A stretch of DNA of 64,000 nucleotides from Aspergillus flavus (taxonomy: Eukaryota; Ascomycota; Eurotiomycetes; Eurotiales; Aspergillaceae). The DNA lies in assembly GCF_009017415.1 (NCBI RefSeq), contig NC_092409.1, positions 3,038,001-3,102,000 of the forward strand, read 5' to 3'. Under the pieces are notes generated by a model, which saw only the letters and a list, made by a program, of their open reading frames with translations, was not told where the DNA came from and ran no database searches. The translations under genes and the position numbers were made by a program. Within the stretch, counting starts at the first letter, position 1; the number at the start of each line of letters is the position of its first letter. This document shows, piece after piece, positions 1 through 11,765 of this stretch.

Positions 1-866
1 CACGCTGGTGCGAATGTACTCCTCCTGTCCCTTGCTAGTCTCACCCTTGCGGTCGAAGTACCAGATGGGCTCCGTGAGAGTTTTGAGGACGTCCGGACGC
101 TCCTTGGCGAGCGTGTTGTACACATGGTGGGAAGAAACGATGTCGGACTCGCCTCCTTCAAGCGCACGAGCAATGCACAGCAGACCGACGATATCCGAGT
201 CGTCAGCGTGGAAGAATTGTCTGCTCTCTGTTAGCACCACTATCTCTACTAGCATACTGAAATTTAAAATACCTGGCGTTAGTCCGGTAGATGCGCACGG
301 AGTCAATCTGAGTCGGATCCTCACCCAGATCCTTCACATGACCCAAGACATGGCCACGGCTGTTCTGACTGACAAAGTAACCCAGGTACGTGCCCAGACC
401 CATGTATGCAACTGCAGACTTGTGGTTACCCCATTCCTGGACGGGGAAACCCTTGAAGAGAATAAAGCCCTTGCCATCGATGAGGTCTGCACGCAGTTCG
501 GCGAGGCGCTTGGAGAGGTTGGGAAGGGGGAAGTTGCTCTATACACTATCAGCCGACGTACTATAGCGTGTATGGCATCTCCAAACCCACCTTAGAAATA
601 CCAGTCAAGGGAATCTTGTTCGCCAGGAATTGATCTGCGGTCGCACTCAATTCCGCGATCTCCTCAGCTGTAAACTGATGAGTCCACTTCTCCGGAGCAT
701 CGCGATACTCCTCGGCCTTCCAAACGGTCGGACCGGAGATTTCCTTAGGGAACTGCTCGAAGGACTTGATATGATCGTACAGCGGCGCATGCTGCCCAGT
801 GGTCTTTAGTCCATCAGGAAAGACATCAAGAGGAATAGCAACAGGAGCTTGCGCAAGGGCAGCCAT
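1..866 (-). CDS. TauD/TfdA-family 2-oxoglutarate/Fe(II) dioxygenase, 5' part (runs off the window)
   Basis: Minus-strand gene starting at ATG 866-864; the C-terminus lies beyond position 1. Three exons join in phase: 866-591, 538-273 and 220-1. Intron 1 is 590-539 (GTGGGT..TAG) and intron 2 is 272-221 (GTATTT..CAG). The protein has the TauD-type N-terminal half: 'GFILFKGFPVQEWG', then 'GTYLGYFVSQNSRGHVLGH' and, after intron 2, 'RQFFHADDSDIVGLL', which holds the H-x-D iron-ligand pair. The distal His and the 2-oxoglutarate-binding Arg are outside the window. Family members oxidise taurine, sulfonates or other small acids with 2-oxoglutarate and O2. The substrate cannot be told from this half. 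No signal peptide is visible, so it is probably cytosolic. Confidence 0.85.
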
Positions 867-3800
867 ATCCGACTTTGTATACTCAATTGAATCGCAGAAA
901 AACAGTATATAATAAAAAAAGATACTCCCAAACCTGGAATGCAATAAATAAATCCTCAATTGACAAAAAAGTAAACCCTATACACAACAAACCACCACCC
1001 CCTTTTATACCTTCCCCCCTCAACCCCTCCATTCAAATACCTACCCCTCCTCCAAGATAATCTCGCATACAAGGTTTCCCGATAAGTAACCTTTCCATGA
1101 AGAATCCGACCATGCAAGAGGTGGATCACATGGCGTGCTGGACAGGTTGAAACCTCCTATAGGGCGTTGGCGCCGACAAACAAGTGCCGTGATTGGGGAG
1201 CGGATGGCGCAATCCATGGCCGCAGATGTTGTGATGCGGATCTTCTGCTTGGCTGTCGGGAATTCGGCTCAGGTCCAGGTACGTCAGCTAGGGAGTATAC
1301 CTAGTCTGGTTTTTGAGTTGGGATGTTCTTCGGGGTTTGATTTGTTGGGTTTGAACTTTGGGGTTGCATTCGGTGTTTTGGGGTTGGGGTTTTGTTTGGA
1401 CCTTTCAGGGTGGTTGTTGTTCTAGGTCTTGTGGGGTTGGGATGGATGGGATTGTGAATGTGTTTTTCTGGTTTTATCTTTTCTTTGTCTTTGTATTTTG
1501 TTTCTGTTATTAATCCTGATTTTTAATAGGACTGGGATTATACATAGATTGACTTTTAATAGGCCAATATGTGTGGTGATTCACTGTGGGACACTACTAA
1601 TAATGCTGACGATCAATATGGTACAAGAGGTACTACTCTCCAAGTGTACCAAGGGACTATATAGGCTAGAAGGAAGATGGAATGGATTTGGAAGATTTAT
1701 AGCTTCTGTCTAGCCTTGGGGATATTAATAGTATTTTCTTTTGGCATACCCGTACTTTCTTTGAACCTAAGATAGATGTACCTCTACATGATTGCTAGAG
1801 ATGTGAACACTAAAGCCCTAACCTACGGTAGACTCCAGAGCAAACCCCCCCATATAAATTTATGTAATGTAATCTATCTTCGATTATTTATCTATAACGC
1901 AGCGAAATAGAAAAGCATCTGATCTCATCTCTTTGGAACGTGTATAGAATCATTTGAGAAGCCCTTTTGATCAACTCTCACTGTCCTTGCCTTTAATTGC
2001 TTCGCATACATTAATGAAGATAGTTTCATGATCTATTATGCACCATCTTCAAGTACTTTCTGATCTTGCAGGTAGCCAACTGGGCATCTCTAGCCTCGCT
2101 ATGTTTACATCCTGCTGTTTCTTCTTTGCAGTCTGATAGAACTTTTTTACCGTCATTGTGTCCCCGACCACGATCCTCTTGTCAACGGCTTAGGATACTT
2201 CGCAGCCATTCAGCTCGCACTTCAGGCCGTATAACTGAACCGAAAATGTAGTTTTCCAAAACATGATCAGTGTGTTAGTAATGCTTCCAGTTCTTTATTC
2301 GTTGATCTGGATAGTCCTTCAGCAGTCAAATTGGTCTCGGTTAGATTATTGCTGTTCCAAGCCTAAGGACTCTTAAAGATAAACAGCTTATAACCCTCAA
2401 AGTCTGAGATATTCCTGTTGTACCATCGGGTACTGGTCAACAGTAAATTCCAATCATTCTTTAGCCACTGACAGGCTATAGATTGCAATGAGGTTGTGTC
2501 TTGTTTGTTGAGCATTGTCAAATAATGCAATTTATTTTTAACAACTCCACTAAAGACCATTGTCAGACCTGAGACATCCTGGGTGTCGTATCGTTGCGGT
2601 TCATCTCCCTTTTTTAATGGCTGCGGGGCCATGTCTGCTGTTCAATGTTTGATATGAGATAATACAATCGCCAGTGCCCTTTCCGGTGTTTTATTAAACA
2701 GTGGATGGTCTTTACATAACCGATCCTCGATTGCAAATGAACCTACTACTGACTCTTGGGCCTTGTAGCCATTCTGTGGGTCTTTGTGCCCATTTTTAGG
2801 TGAGGTCCTCTTATAATCCCTTGAGAAGAAGTCCAATGCTTCCCATGTCTTTCCAAGGTCGACCGAGTCCACCAAGATACATCCATTTTGGTATCTCTAT
2901 CATGCGATAAAGCCTTCCCAGATCCATTAACAAAGCTCCGCCGCTGAGAGTTTGTGTTAGAAAACCGTTGCTTTTGAGCTTCGAAGACTGCTAATCCATT
3001 TGTGTGCATGCTATCGTTCCCTGCACACTCTCCGCATCGGATTTATCACAATCCATGTACTTCACCGTATCAAATCCATTGGTCTTGAGCTCGCCACCGG
3101 ACTTGTGCTTCATCCTTCCTTGGGAACTTGTGTGTTCCATGATCCTCCCAAGACTTCTCCCTATTCTCAGGCGAAACCCAGGTATCTATGTTCTCCCGCT
3201 TCTTTATGTCGATCACAGCATTGCCTTTTCGGATTCTTTTGGTTCAAAACCAGCAAGTATTGCTAGTAAGACTCGCTATTGTTAAATGTCTCTGAATTGC
3301 GTGTGACCTTCAGATGCTCCTTAGAATTTGGGATCTCTTGCGCCCAAATCCCTTTTCTAGTTGACTAACATCCTCATCTTTGTCAGGTATATCCTGTACT
3401 TCTTCTTCGGAAGGGGCTGTCAGAAAAGTCTTGTTCAGTCTCTTCATTGAGTTCGCTTATCAACAGCTCATTTCTCTCCCGAACATTGCTGTTCCATACG
3501 ACTTATCTGTGTAGGTCTTGGTGAGCAGTTATCAGATACATTCCTTCAACAACCACACAATCTGGCCGGAGATTCCCCGGGTGGGAAAGGCACGGGCACT
3601 GGCATCTTAGGGATGCCGAAGTACTTTGCTACATCATCCATAGTCATCTTGCTGTATGCTATGGGAATTCGATTTTTCTTCGCGTAATCCAACGTGTTAT
3701 CCGTGTCTTGTGCCATGGAGACCAATTCGTCGAGACTCATGCCGTCTGGTCCGCCTCTTCCGGATTCCAGTACAGCCTTCAGCACGTTTGCACGGCATCT

Positions 3801-4528
3801 CGCCCACCAAGGGGGGTGGGCGGTACTGCAGGGGGAAGGGCCAGCCGGTATCCACGCTGAGGATGACATTTTCACGCTCAAAGAGGTCTGGGAAGAAAAG
3901 GCTTAATAGAGGAGTTGTTGGAAAATGATCCATTCGACTACCTAAAAATACTAAGAAATGTCTCTTATAGAGTTATTCATAGGTGAAATTCTGGTGGACA
4001 GGAGTTCTGGTTAATGCGATTGTGAATTGTCTTTAAGATTGCTTCACAAGACCCCAGATATAAGGGAATGTTACCTTTATTCATGCTCATCCACAGCCTG
4101 GCTTTAATTAAATAAGTTACTGTAGAGGGAATCCAGGATTCACCCCGACGCTTATTGTCAGGGAAAGGAAGGAGTAAAGGGGGTTAATGTTAAATAAGGT
4201 CCGGTTAGTTAAACCGTAGAAAATACGATCAACCTCTACCAAGATCAACCGATCCGATTCAAATCGATTTCCACGTTTATATCATTTATCTATGCAGATC
4301 GAGCAGGTGAGGTTCATGACGTTACTCAGTTGCTGGTTTTCCCCACTAGAATCACCCACAAAATAGGCCTGATCCCCACAGCATATTCCCCACCTCTTCT
4401 CCGTGACCCCGGTGTACTTTATGGATACTTCGTCTACTCCCTGATCATTAACCACCTGACATCTACTCTGTCGCAAAAATCCACAGTTGGAGTCTCCTGT
4501 CAAGCTTCCTCACATTGCAAAAACTCAG
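867..4528. other. Gene-poor region with decayed coding sequence
   Basis: No intact gene was found in these 3.7 kb. 867-1060 is the promoter and leader of the dioxygenase gene. 1130-1720 is GT-rich and shows open frames only through base composition. From about 2360 to 3930 the minus strand carries several short protein-like stretches in different frames, interrupted by stops, which look like relics of one or more genes or of a transposon. The family could not be named. Confidence 0.5.
3546..3933 (-). pseudogene. Unrecognised frameshifted coding relic
   Basis: Two overlapping minus-strand frames appear to be halves of one former protein. The frame from 3933 reads 'DLFERENVILSVDTGWPF', and the frame ending at 3546 reads 'ANVLKAVLESGRGG' and 'LDYAKKNRIPIAYSKMT'. 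The switch falls in the G-rich stretch around 3805-3835. Composition is protein-like, and there is no intron with proper ends between the halves. The family was not recognised. It may be the best preserved part of the decayed sequence that fills 2.4-3.9 kb. Confidence 0.35.
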
Positions 4529-6763
4529 ATGGAGCATTCTTCCTCGCCGCACCGAGAGCGGGCACATTCTCGCCAATTCCGTTGTGATTACTGCACGAAG
4601 ACATACTCTAAATTAGAACACCTGACGGTCTGTCTAGCTCCCCTGTCAAATCAAACCTCTGGGACTAACATCAGCCAGAGACATCAAAGATCACGTTAGT
4701 TACCCGGGGAACCAGGCTCTGGTCGAAACTACCATTGACTGATTATTTTAGACACACGGGATAAACCATTTCGCTGCCCACAATGTAGTAAATGCTTTGG
4801 GAGACAAGATGTTCTTGGTAGGCATATGAGAACTCACAGTCCCACACGCCGACAAACACGACTATCTCAGGCACGGGCGCTATCAAGTCATCTCGAAATG
4901 CCACCTGAGCTCGTGCCAGAGGGTTCGTCAACAATTCCAGCAGTGACACATACGGAGAGTCACATACAGTCCAATTCTCAACCCTCTCAGCACCCAGATG
5001 ATCCCCTCCTAGGGATATTTGCAGATTTGCAGAATTTACTACCGCTCCCTCTCACCGATCCGCTGGGATCGTTAGTGGGTGTAAACTCCATTCCACCAGG
5101 GTTCGATCATGGTGGTGATGGCTCAGTCGCCGACGCGGGCAGAACGGCGGTAAGTGAGATCTGTGGCTTCATCGACCAGCTCTCCCGCAGATTAAATCTA
5201 GAGCTCTCGGGTGAGAGCATCACGTCTGCTTTTGTGGATGCTTGCCTGCATGAGTTCCTGCAACAAATATTGCCTCGCTTCCCTGTGATTCACAGGCCAA
5301 CCTTTTCTCCAAGGAATTGCATCCCGCCGCTTTTGTTAAATATCATTGCGTTGGGCTCACTTTTTGTCTGCCTACCTCGAGCGCGAGAGAAGGGAGAGAT
5401 GCTCTGGCGACTCGCTCACACGGCTGTAGCAACTTCTTGGCAGACATTAATAGGTAGCCAAAGCGCTAAAGATGGGTTCGACAGCGCACAAATAGTGCTC
5501 ACGGCTCTGCTGGGCCAAACATATGCCTACCTATCCAGTGACAGCAGCATCCGTACCACTGCGTTTGTGTTTCATGGCTTAGGGTTTCTGTGGGCCCGAG
5601 TGCGTGGTATGCACACGGTGGATGACTGTAAATGGGAAACTCTTGCGGCCGATGCGTCCGACGCAGAGAAGCAGAGTCTTTGGGATACTTGGGCTGCTAA
5701 AGAGGTCCAACGACGGGCTGTGTTAGGACACTATATCTTGGATGGACTACTCTCGCAGGCATCTGGATCACCAACCAGTGCTCGGCATATGACTAACAGG
5801 CTCACTTTTGCAGCCTCCGATGCAGCATTTGCGGCTACTAATGTTGGAGACTGGATCCGCGCGATGCAAGAAACAAACAGGACCGACTGCTCTTTCTCCG
5901 AGTCCTTCCACCGTATATGTTCCTCCCAATATTGTCTTACTCCGCTTCAGCTTTCTCCTTTCTCTGTGATGGTGATCTTGGAAGGCTTGCAATCCTTGAT
6001 TGCAGAGCTCTCTGAAGTGGATCAGGCAGGTGTAGGGATTGTCTCTCGGCAAGAAGTCGTCCGAGGTCTCATGAACCTGTACCAAGCCAACATTACAACT
6101 ATTCCGACCACTACAGAAACCCATGTTCAGCTGTTAATTCAATGGCACGCTGTCTGTATTGAGGCTTCTGTCTCCTCGGCAGGATTGTATTATGCACTGT
6201 GCAAACATTTCGACTTACCACAACAGATCGCCGGCATGCGTGCCGAGGCGGCTGGTAGTCAGATTGATATCGAAGCATGGTGCGCGAGTTCTAGCGCCTT
6301 TCGGTCACTGCTACATGCGGACGGTATCAATAAGTTGCTCAAGGATGTGACCATCAGCAACATCTGCATGATTCATTTTCCGTCTGCGATATTTTCATCG
6401 GCGGTAGTTTATGCCACGTTGTGTATATTTCGTCAAGATGTGATCCGATTCCCGAAATCTTGGGTTTGGCACGATATTTGGAAACCAGTCCTCGACGGAA
6501 CAGCCCCACAGGAAAAACACCTGCCGGCTGATGGAGGTTACTTGGGACAGGGATTTGCAAATGGCGATAACGTGTCTTCCCTAGAAAACGTCCTGCAGCC
6601 GATCGAACTTCTGCATGAGATTAACTTTCTGCAACTCACTCTGAAAATGATTGGGTCGCGCTGGGGGGTCGCGGAGCAGATGGCAAGCGCCGTGAGCCGG
6701 TTTGCGGCATTGGCTCAAGAACGATACGATCTAGGAGTGTATCCAAACTTTGTCCACCTGTAA
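4529..6763 (+). CDS. C2H2 zinc-finger transcription factor with fungal-specific TF domain
   Basis: Three exons: 4529-4627, a 16-nt micro-exon 4679-4694, and 4752-6763, giving about 708 residues. Two tandem C2H2 fingers are assembled only after splicing. Finger 1 is 'FRCDYCTKTYSKLEHLT' followed by R-H-Q-R-S-H, and finger 2 is 'FRCPQCSKCFGRQDVLGRH' followed by M-R-T-H. The rest is a fungal_trans (PF04082-like) regulatory region, with the typical entry 'FLQQILPRFPVIHRPTF' near residue 190. ATG 4529 is preferred because it directly precedes the finger; an upstream in-frame ATG at 4487 is possible. It is probably a nuclear, pathway-specific regulator. Downstream lie the remnant of an MFS transporter and an acyltransferase gene, the usual company of secondary-metabolism regulators. 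Targets are unknown. Confidence 0.88.
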
Positions 6764-6786
6764 ACTGTTTCGTCGGCGGCCACTTA

Positions 6787-7290
6787 TTGAGGGCAAACGT
6801 CGTTAGCTCTACAAGGCGGATGTGCACGAACGATATCATCGCTTCCTTCAGCACTGGCATTCTCGTGGGCAAACTCCTACTGGGTTGGATCATATTGCTA
6901 GCCTTGATCGCCTTCAATATGGGCAATATTTTCTCGGTCATTGCCCCTGGCCACCAAACGTATCGGGCACTCACGTTCGTCACTCTCTTGGTTATTCCGT
7001 GGGGCATGGACATGTCACTTTCCTGCCTCCACCGTGGTTCTCTCTAATGCCGTGGGCCGACGCCATCAAGTCTTAGCGGCGTCCTTGGTCACGACTTAGT
7101 AAACTACAGCGTTTCCGGCTTTGCAGGTACGGCCGAGTTCCATGTAAACAATGGGGCCAGACGTTTCGTGAGATGCTCCAGGGTTACCGTAGGGCTTATT
7201 ACATGGGCATCGGATTAGACGGACTTGGGATTGGCATTAGCTTTATGTACATCTGGAAGAGGGAACAAGGTGCGCGACAAGACTCGGAAA
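6787..7290 (+). pseudogene. C-terminal remnant of an MFS multidrug-type transporter
   Basis: A series of frames on the plus strand together reads as the last third of a 14-TMS MFS transporter. Frame 1 (from 6787) gives 'GWIILLALIAFNMGNIFSV' and 'ALTFVTLLVIPWGMDMS'. A shifted frame from about 7020 gives 'FPASTVVLSNAVGRRHQ' and 'LAASLVTT', then two stops. Another shift gives 'VNYSVSGFAGTAEFHVNNG', and a last one (from about 7173) 'GYRRAYYMGIGLDGLGIG'. The order and spacing match the family, but at least three frame changes and in-frame stops make it non-functional. The N-terminal two thirds are absent: the fragment starts only 24 nt after the regulator's stop codon. Confidence 0.75.
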
Positions 7291-7869
7291 AGGGGTTCAG
7301 CTATCAAAGACTTTGTATTGAGAAAAGGCCCACAGCATTCCCTTGTCTACTTCTATAATTATAGGGGCATGTACCGTACCATTAGCGTTATCGTGTGATT
7401 CCGCATTTTCCTTCTCTCTAACCTCTCCAGGACAGGGGTCGGTGTATAAATATAGATATAGAATAGAACAATAGATTATAAAGTATACAGCATTATCTTC
7501 GAATCCAATTATTGATTGTCAAATAGAAGCTTAATTCCCAATTCAAGTAATTAGAATTTAGCTGTCGGCGATATCCGCCATTCCAAGAACTCCCCACTTT
7601 CTAGCAGACCTTAAATCTCATTGAATATATTTTTAACTTACAATCATGACTCGAATTATGTGTGATTCGTTCGGAGTTACTTTAGTGTCTCGTTCCTGGG
7701 TGACTCATTTCGCGTCATTTCGGATCATCACCAATCATGATGGATATTGAAGTTTTAGCTTCAGATCCGAGCTGCATGAGATGAGGTTAAAGATAAAGAC
7801 AGCAGCCACTTTTGAACCCATGGCTATAGTGATAAAATCCATGTCCATAAGGATAAAATTAACAACAAC

Positions 7870-9429
7870 ATGGATTCACCTATACGCCTTCTCCCCTTGT
7901 CTCATTCGCACCAGCCATGCTGTATATCGCTCTCGATATTGGATGCCACCGTCGTCCGGTTCGCCCCCACCGGCGCGATCTGGCTTTTCGATGATTTTCC
8001 TTCCGATCAAAAAACATTCCTCCACAACCTCCAAACCTCATTGATCCAAACCCTAGACCACTTCCCCCAATGGGCCGGTCAATTGCAATGGGTCCCATTC
8101 CAGCCAGGACGCACCCACCGGCCTATGATCACATACAACACGGCGTCTGATCCAGGCGTAGAATGGTCCGTCGTGCGACTCGCCGAGCCCATCACCAGCT
8201 ATGCGCCCACAGCCTCAGAACGCGCCAGCCAAGGGTTCTGGGTCGGGGATGCATTTAAACAAAACACATTCCTCTCCCAAACCCGGTTAGCCCTCGCCAA
8301 CCTCCGCGACTACGAGGGCCTACCTTCTATGACGATCCAAATCACTCTATTGGAGGGAGGCGGTTACGGTATCGGCATAAAACTGTCGCATTGCCTCGCA
8401 GACGCCCAAGCCCTAATGGTCTTCATGCAGCAATGGGCATCAGCCTGTCGCATACTCCACGGCCACACCAACTCCAACTCCCTCTCACACACGGACAAAC
8501 TCAACCCCATCTTCAACCCATCACTCCTCGACACCAAAGCCAGCGCCGGCATCAACACCCCAACCCCAGACCCAACCCTAATAACCAAAGCCCGCAATCT
8601 TCCCCTCCACCGCTACGACTGGTGGAAAACCTCCGACCCAGCCTACCCACCCATCATGATCCCCAACACCACGAACTCCAAACCACCCCCAGAATACCTC
8701 ACCCCCAACCCGCTCTCCCCATCCACTCCAGCCCCCTGGGCAACATGGGACTTCACAAAACCAGTCAGCTACACCCAGATCCATTTCACAGGGCCCGAAC
8801 TCGACCATCTCCGACAACAGGCCTGCACCCAACTAGAACCAACCCAAACCCACACCCCAATATCCCGGTTAGACGCCCTCCTCGCCCACATCTGGACACT
8901 CATCAACCAAGCCCGTGGATACGACCAACTCAAAGAGAAAGTCTATCTGAATATAACTCTAGGCGCCCGAACACGCCTCAACCCACCACTCCCTGAAACC
9001 TTCATCGGATCCCCCATTTTCATCACCCATGTTTCTACCTCCGGGGAAGAAATCTGTACCTCCACTATCAGCAAAACCGCATCCCAGATTAGATCCACCA
9101 TCCAGCAATTCACGCCCGATAATCTAGGCGCCATGTTATATGATGCCGGGTTGGAGGTTTCGCCGCAGCGCCTGTGGCAGGGGTTTATGGGCCAGAGACA
9201 TACGTTAATTACGTCGTGGTCAAGGCTGGGGGTTTATGGGGTGGATTTTGATGGACGGGGGAGGAGGCCGAGATATGTGCATGCTGTTATGCAGATGATG
9301 GATGGGTGTGTGCAGGTGATGGATTCGGGGGTGGAGGATGGGGGGGTGGATTTGGGGGTTTATTTGGATAGGGAGGTTTTGGGGAGGGTTTTGGAGGGGA
9401 TTCGGTTGTTTGGTAATGAGGGGGATTGA
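7870..9429 (+). CDS. BAHD-like / trichothecene 3-O-acetyltransferase-type acyltransferase
   Basis: Single exon of 519 residues starting at ATG 7870. It belongs to the transferase family (PF02458 type), which moves acyl groups from CoA to hydroxyls or amines of natural products. The catalytic H-x3-D is seen at 'SHCLADAQ' (His174, Asp178). The structural DFGWG-like element is replaced by 'DFDGRGRRPRY' near residue 459. 'LDHFPQWAGQLQW' near residue 65 is the usual N-terminal signature. There is a Pro/Thr/Asn-rich insertion around residues 195-295. The gene starts about 1.1 kb after a C2H2 regulator and 0.6 kb after an MFS relic. It may be the surviving enzyme of an eroded metabolite cluster. Substrate unknown. 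Confidence 0.85.
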   Translation: MDSPIRLLPLSHSHQPCCISLSILDATVVRFAPTGAIWLFDDFPSDQKTFLHNLQTSLIQTLDHFPQWAGQLQWVPFQPGRTHRPMITYNTASDPGVEWSVVRLAEPITSYAPTASERASQGFWVGDAFKQNTFLSQTRLALANLRDYEGLPSMTIQITLLEGGGYGIGIKLSHCLADAQALMVFMQQWASACRILHGHTNSNSLSHTDKLNPIFNPSLLDTKASAGINTPTPDPTLITKARNLPLHRYDWWKTSDPAYPPIMIPNTTNSKPPPEYLTPNPLSPSTPAPWATWDFTKPVSYTQIHFTGPELDHLRQQACTQLEPTQTHTPISRLDALLAHIWTLINQARGYDQLKEKVYLNITLGARTRLNPPLPETFIGSPIFITHVSTSGEEICTSTISKTASQIRSTIQQFTPDNLGAMLYDAGLEVSPQRLWQGFMGQRHTLITSWSRLGVYGVDFDGRGRRPRYVHAVMQMMDGCVQVMDSGVEDGGVDLGVYLDREVLGRVLEGIRLFGNEGD

Positions 9430-9735
9430 GGAGATGTAGATTGGGTTGTATATTGTGTATTTATTCTATGCCTAATGGTTATGAGTTATGTAGATGTCAA
9501 TGGTTGAGTACGGTATATGATATCCAGGCTAGGGCTAGACTAGCAGTTGTTACAGTATTCAATGACATTAAGGTTTAATTGAATCGGCGTGATCAAGTAA
9601 ATATCACTTAAGCTATATACAGATATTACCCTCACGATGAAACCGACCTGCGTGCATATGGGAGGACCCTGTTGTATGTCTGGTGGTGAATGCAAAGTAG
9701 ACATGCTAAATAATAGCCCAAAATTCAAGCACACG

Positions 9736-11765
9736 TTAATGCTCACAAAGCGAAAATTCACCAGTCTCAAATTGCTGGTTCTGCTCGCTGGTCGTCGCAC
9801 TCCTCTCTTGCATGAGCTCCTTTCTATACACTTTCGCCTCTTCAAGACTGATAGATGGATAGAGGATATCCTCGCTCACCATATCCTGAAGCTCCACCGG
9901 TAATCTCTGAGACAACATCCCAGTAACCAGTTCTCGCTTCTCTTTCCCCCAATCCTCCTGTTGGGGCGGAATGTTGGCAGAGGATATGATACGCATATGA
10001 GGGTCCACAAGGAACAGGGCTAAGATTTTGCGGTGGCCAGGCTTGGACCGATCTGTCAACGAGAACGGAGAGACGCGGTGCTGGAGGATGTTGGGGAACG
10101 TAAGGAGTCGACCTTCCTGGCAAACCACGCTGCCGAGGTCCTGGGTGACCTGCGTATCGTCACGGGAGCTGACCTCGGGGCCAAAGCCATAGACCTGCTG
10201 TAGGAATTCATGGCGGTCCTGCTCATAGGCAATTTCTGACAGTTCGTCCTTGTCTGCGCGTTGACGGAAAGCAAGTGTACTCTGGGTGATATTCTCACTG
10301 TCATAGTAGTAGATGGCCGTTGCGCAGATGCGTTCATTCTGACGAGTGTTAGCATTGAAATGGTAGTATGGAATAGGATGCCGAGCGTACTAGTTGTCCT
10401 TCAACATGCCAGGTGCCGCCTTCGTACTCCGGCTTCTCCGGGGTCAATTCAATGTTAGCCAACTTCACGATGATCTGCAGCCCTGATTCGTGGAACTGCT
10501 CCCGTAGATTGATCTTCTCGGTTATTTCAGGAGGTGTGAACTCCCCTGGTTCGGGGAGTATTATTTCTTGTGAGCGTTGCCACTCCTGATACTTCCGGTC
10601 AAATTCTTCGTCATCACTATAATCGTCATAAGCTGGCTCCTTTGTCGAAGTTGGGTGATAGTCAACGCTATCATAGACTATACGTGCATGCCGTCGTTCC
10701 TGCACGTGAGTCAAACTCTTGTCCCAAAGAGGAATTGTCTGTGCGATGATCTTCTCTACTGCTTGGTAGAGATCCCGATGTTCCGAAGGGTGGACATTAT
10801 TGATGTATGAATCAATGCGACATTCACCATCCTGACCAGTGAATTTCACATCGCAGGGAAGCCATTGAAACTTTCGGCTGAACGGCATCAGGGCTTCCCT
10901 TTCCCACCTCCGCCAACCGTATGCACTCCCTTCATACCCCTCAATCTGGGCTTCTCCTTCTGGGGGAACTGGAAGCAAGTCTCCTTGCCCTACGCTCCCA
11001 AGACAGTCATCAAGATTGATTACTCTATCCGGAAGAATCCGCGTTCGGCCATAAACAACAGGGAAGAGAGAGGGGTGCACCAAATCAACCACCTTCATAT
11101 CTGACCCAGGGTGATAGTCTTTCTGGTCCTCTGGAACCTGTTCGAAAGGGGCCACTGAATTTTTCAAGGCCTGTTTCAAATCCTCGGGAATGGCAGTGTC
11201 GGATTTCACCACACCAGCGTCATATACGCTGAGAAAGCCCGTTTTCTGGAAATCCTTCGTTTTCCACTGCAGCTCTTTGAGGATATAATCCATCATTTTG
11301 GGAGTTACATCCTGGCCGCTCTGGGCGATCTCTTCCCGCCACTTGGAAGTAATGGCTTCATCGAAGACCTGCATCGTGTGAGTAGTAGATGGCATTGCAG
11401 GACGAGATACATACCTTCTTATCCCAGTCCGGCTTGTCGGTGATAGTGTTCATTACACGCATCATCAATATCTCCCTGTGGACATTGATACGGCTAACGT
11501 GCGTCAGTAAATTTTGCCCGTGGCACAGGATACAGTGAGAAGTCTTACTCAACCCAGCCACCCTCAATGTCGCCATAATCCAAGGCATTTGGAAAGAGCG
11601 TACGCCTAAGAGGCTGGCCACCCTATAAACAGAAACACGTGAGTTATACTCTAACATGCATATCTTGATGATACAGGGTGAGGTGGTGATACTAACATCC
11701 GGTCTATAATTAAGGGGTAGGTTATACCCCGGCAATTGAAGTCGATTTGACTGTTCGGCTGACAT
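9736..11765 (-). CDS. DUF4246 family protein
   Basis: Five exons on the minus strand: 11765-11697, 11622-11549, 11493-11415, 11368-10391 and 10338-9736, about 600 residues, close to the usual family length. Introns are 49-74 nt with GT..AG ends. Conserved stretches include 'GGQPLRRTLFPNALDYGDIE', 'VDLVHPSLFPVVYGRTRIL', 'FQWLPCDVKFTGQDG', 'INNVHPSEHRDLYQAVEKI' and 'LKELQWKTKDFQ'. The C-terminal part contains 'GGTWHVEGQLNERICATAIYY' in two pieces and 'NILQHRVSPFSL'. The two His blocks have the look of a double-stranded beta-helix 2-oxoglutarate/Fe(II) enzyme, which is an inference only. An acidic insertion (DDYSDDEEFD) lies mid-protein. It is tail to tail with the acyltransferase gene (306 nt apart). 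Confidence 0.88.

Noticed and set aside
1135..1713. Two adjacent open frames in a G/T-rich stretch
   Set aside because: Residues are almost only Gly, Leu, Val, Phe and Cys, driven by composition; no start context, motif or intron structure.
8391..8996. Long overlapping frame (201 codons) inside the acyltransferase gene
   Set aside because: A Pro/His/Thr-rich shadow of the C-rich coding strand; the acyltransferase frame has the catalytic motifs.
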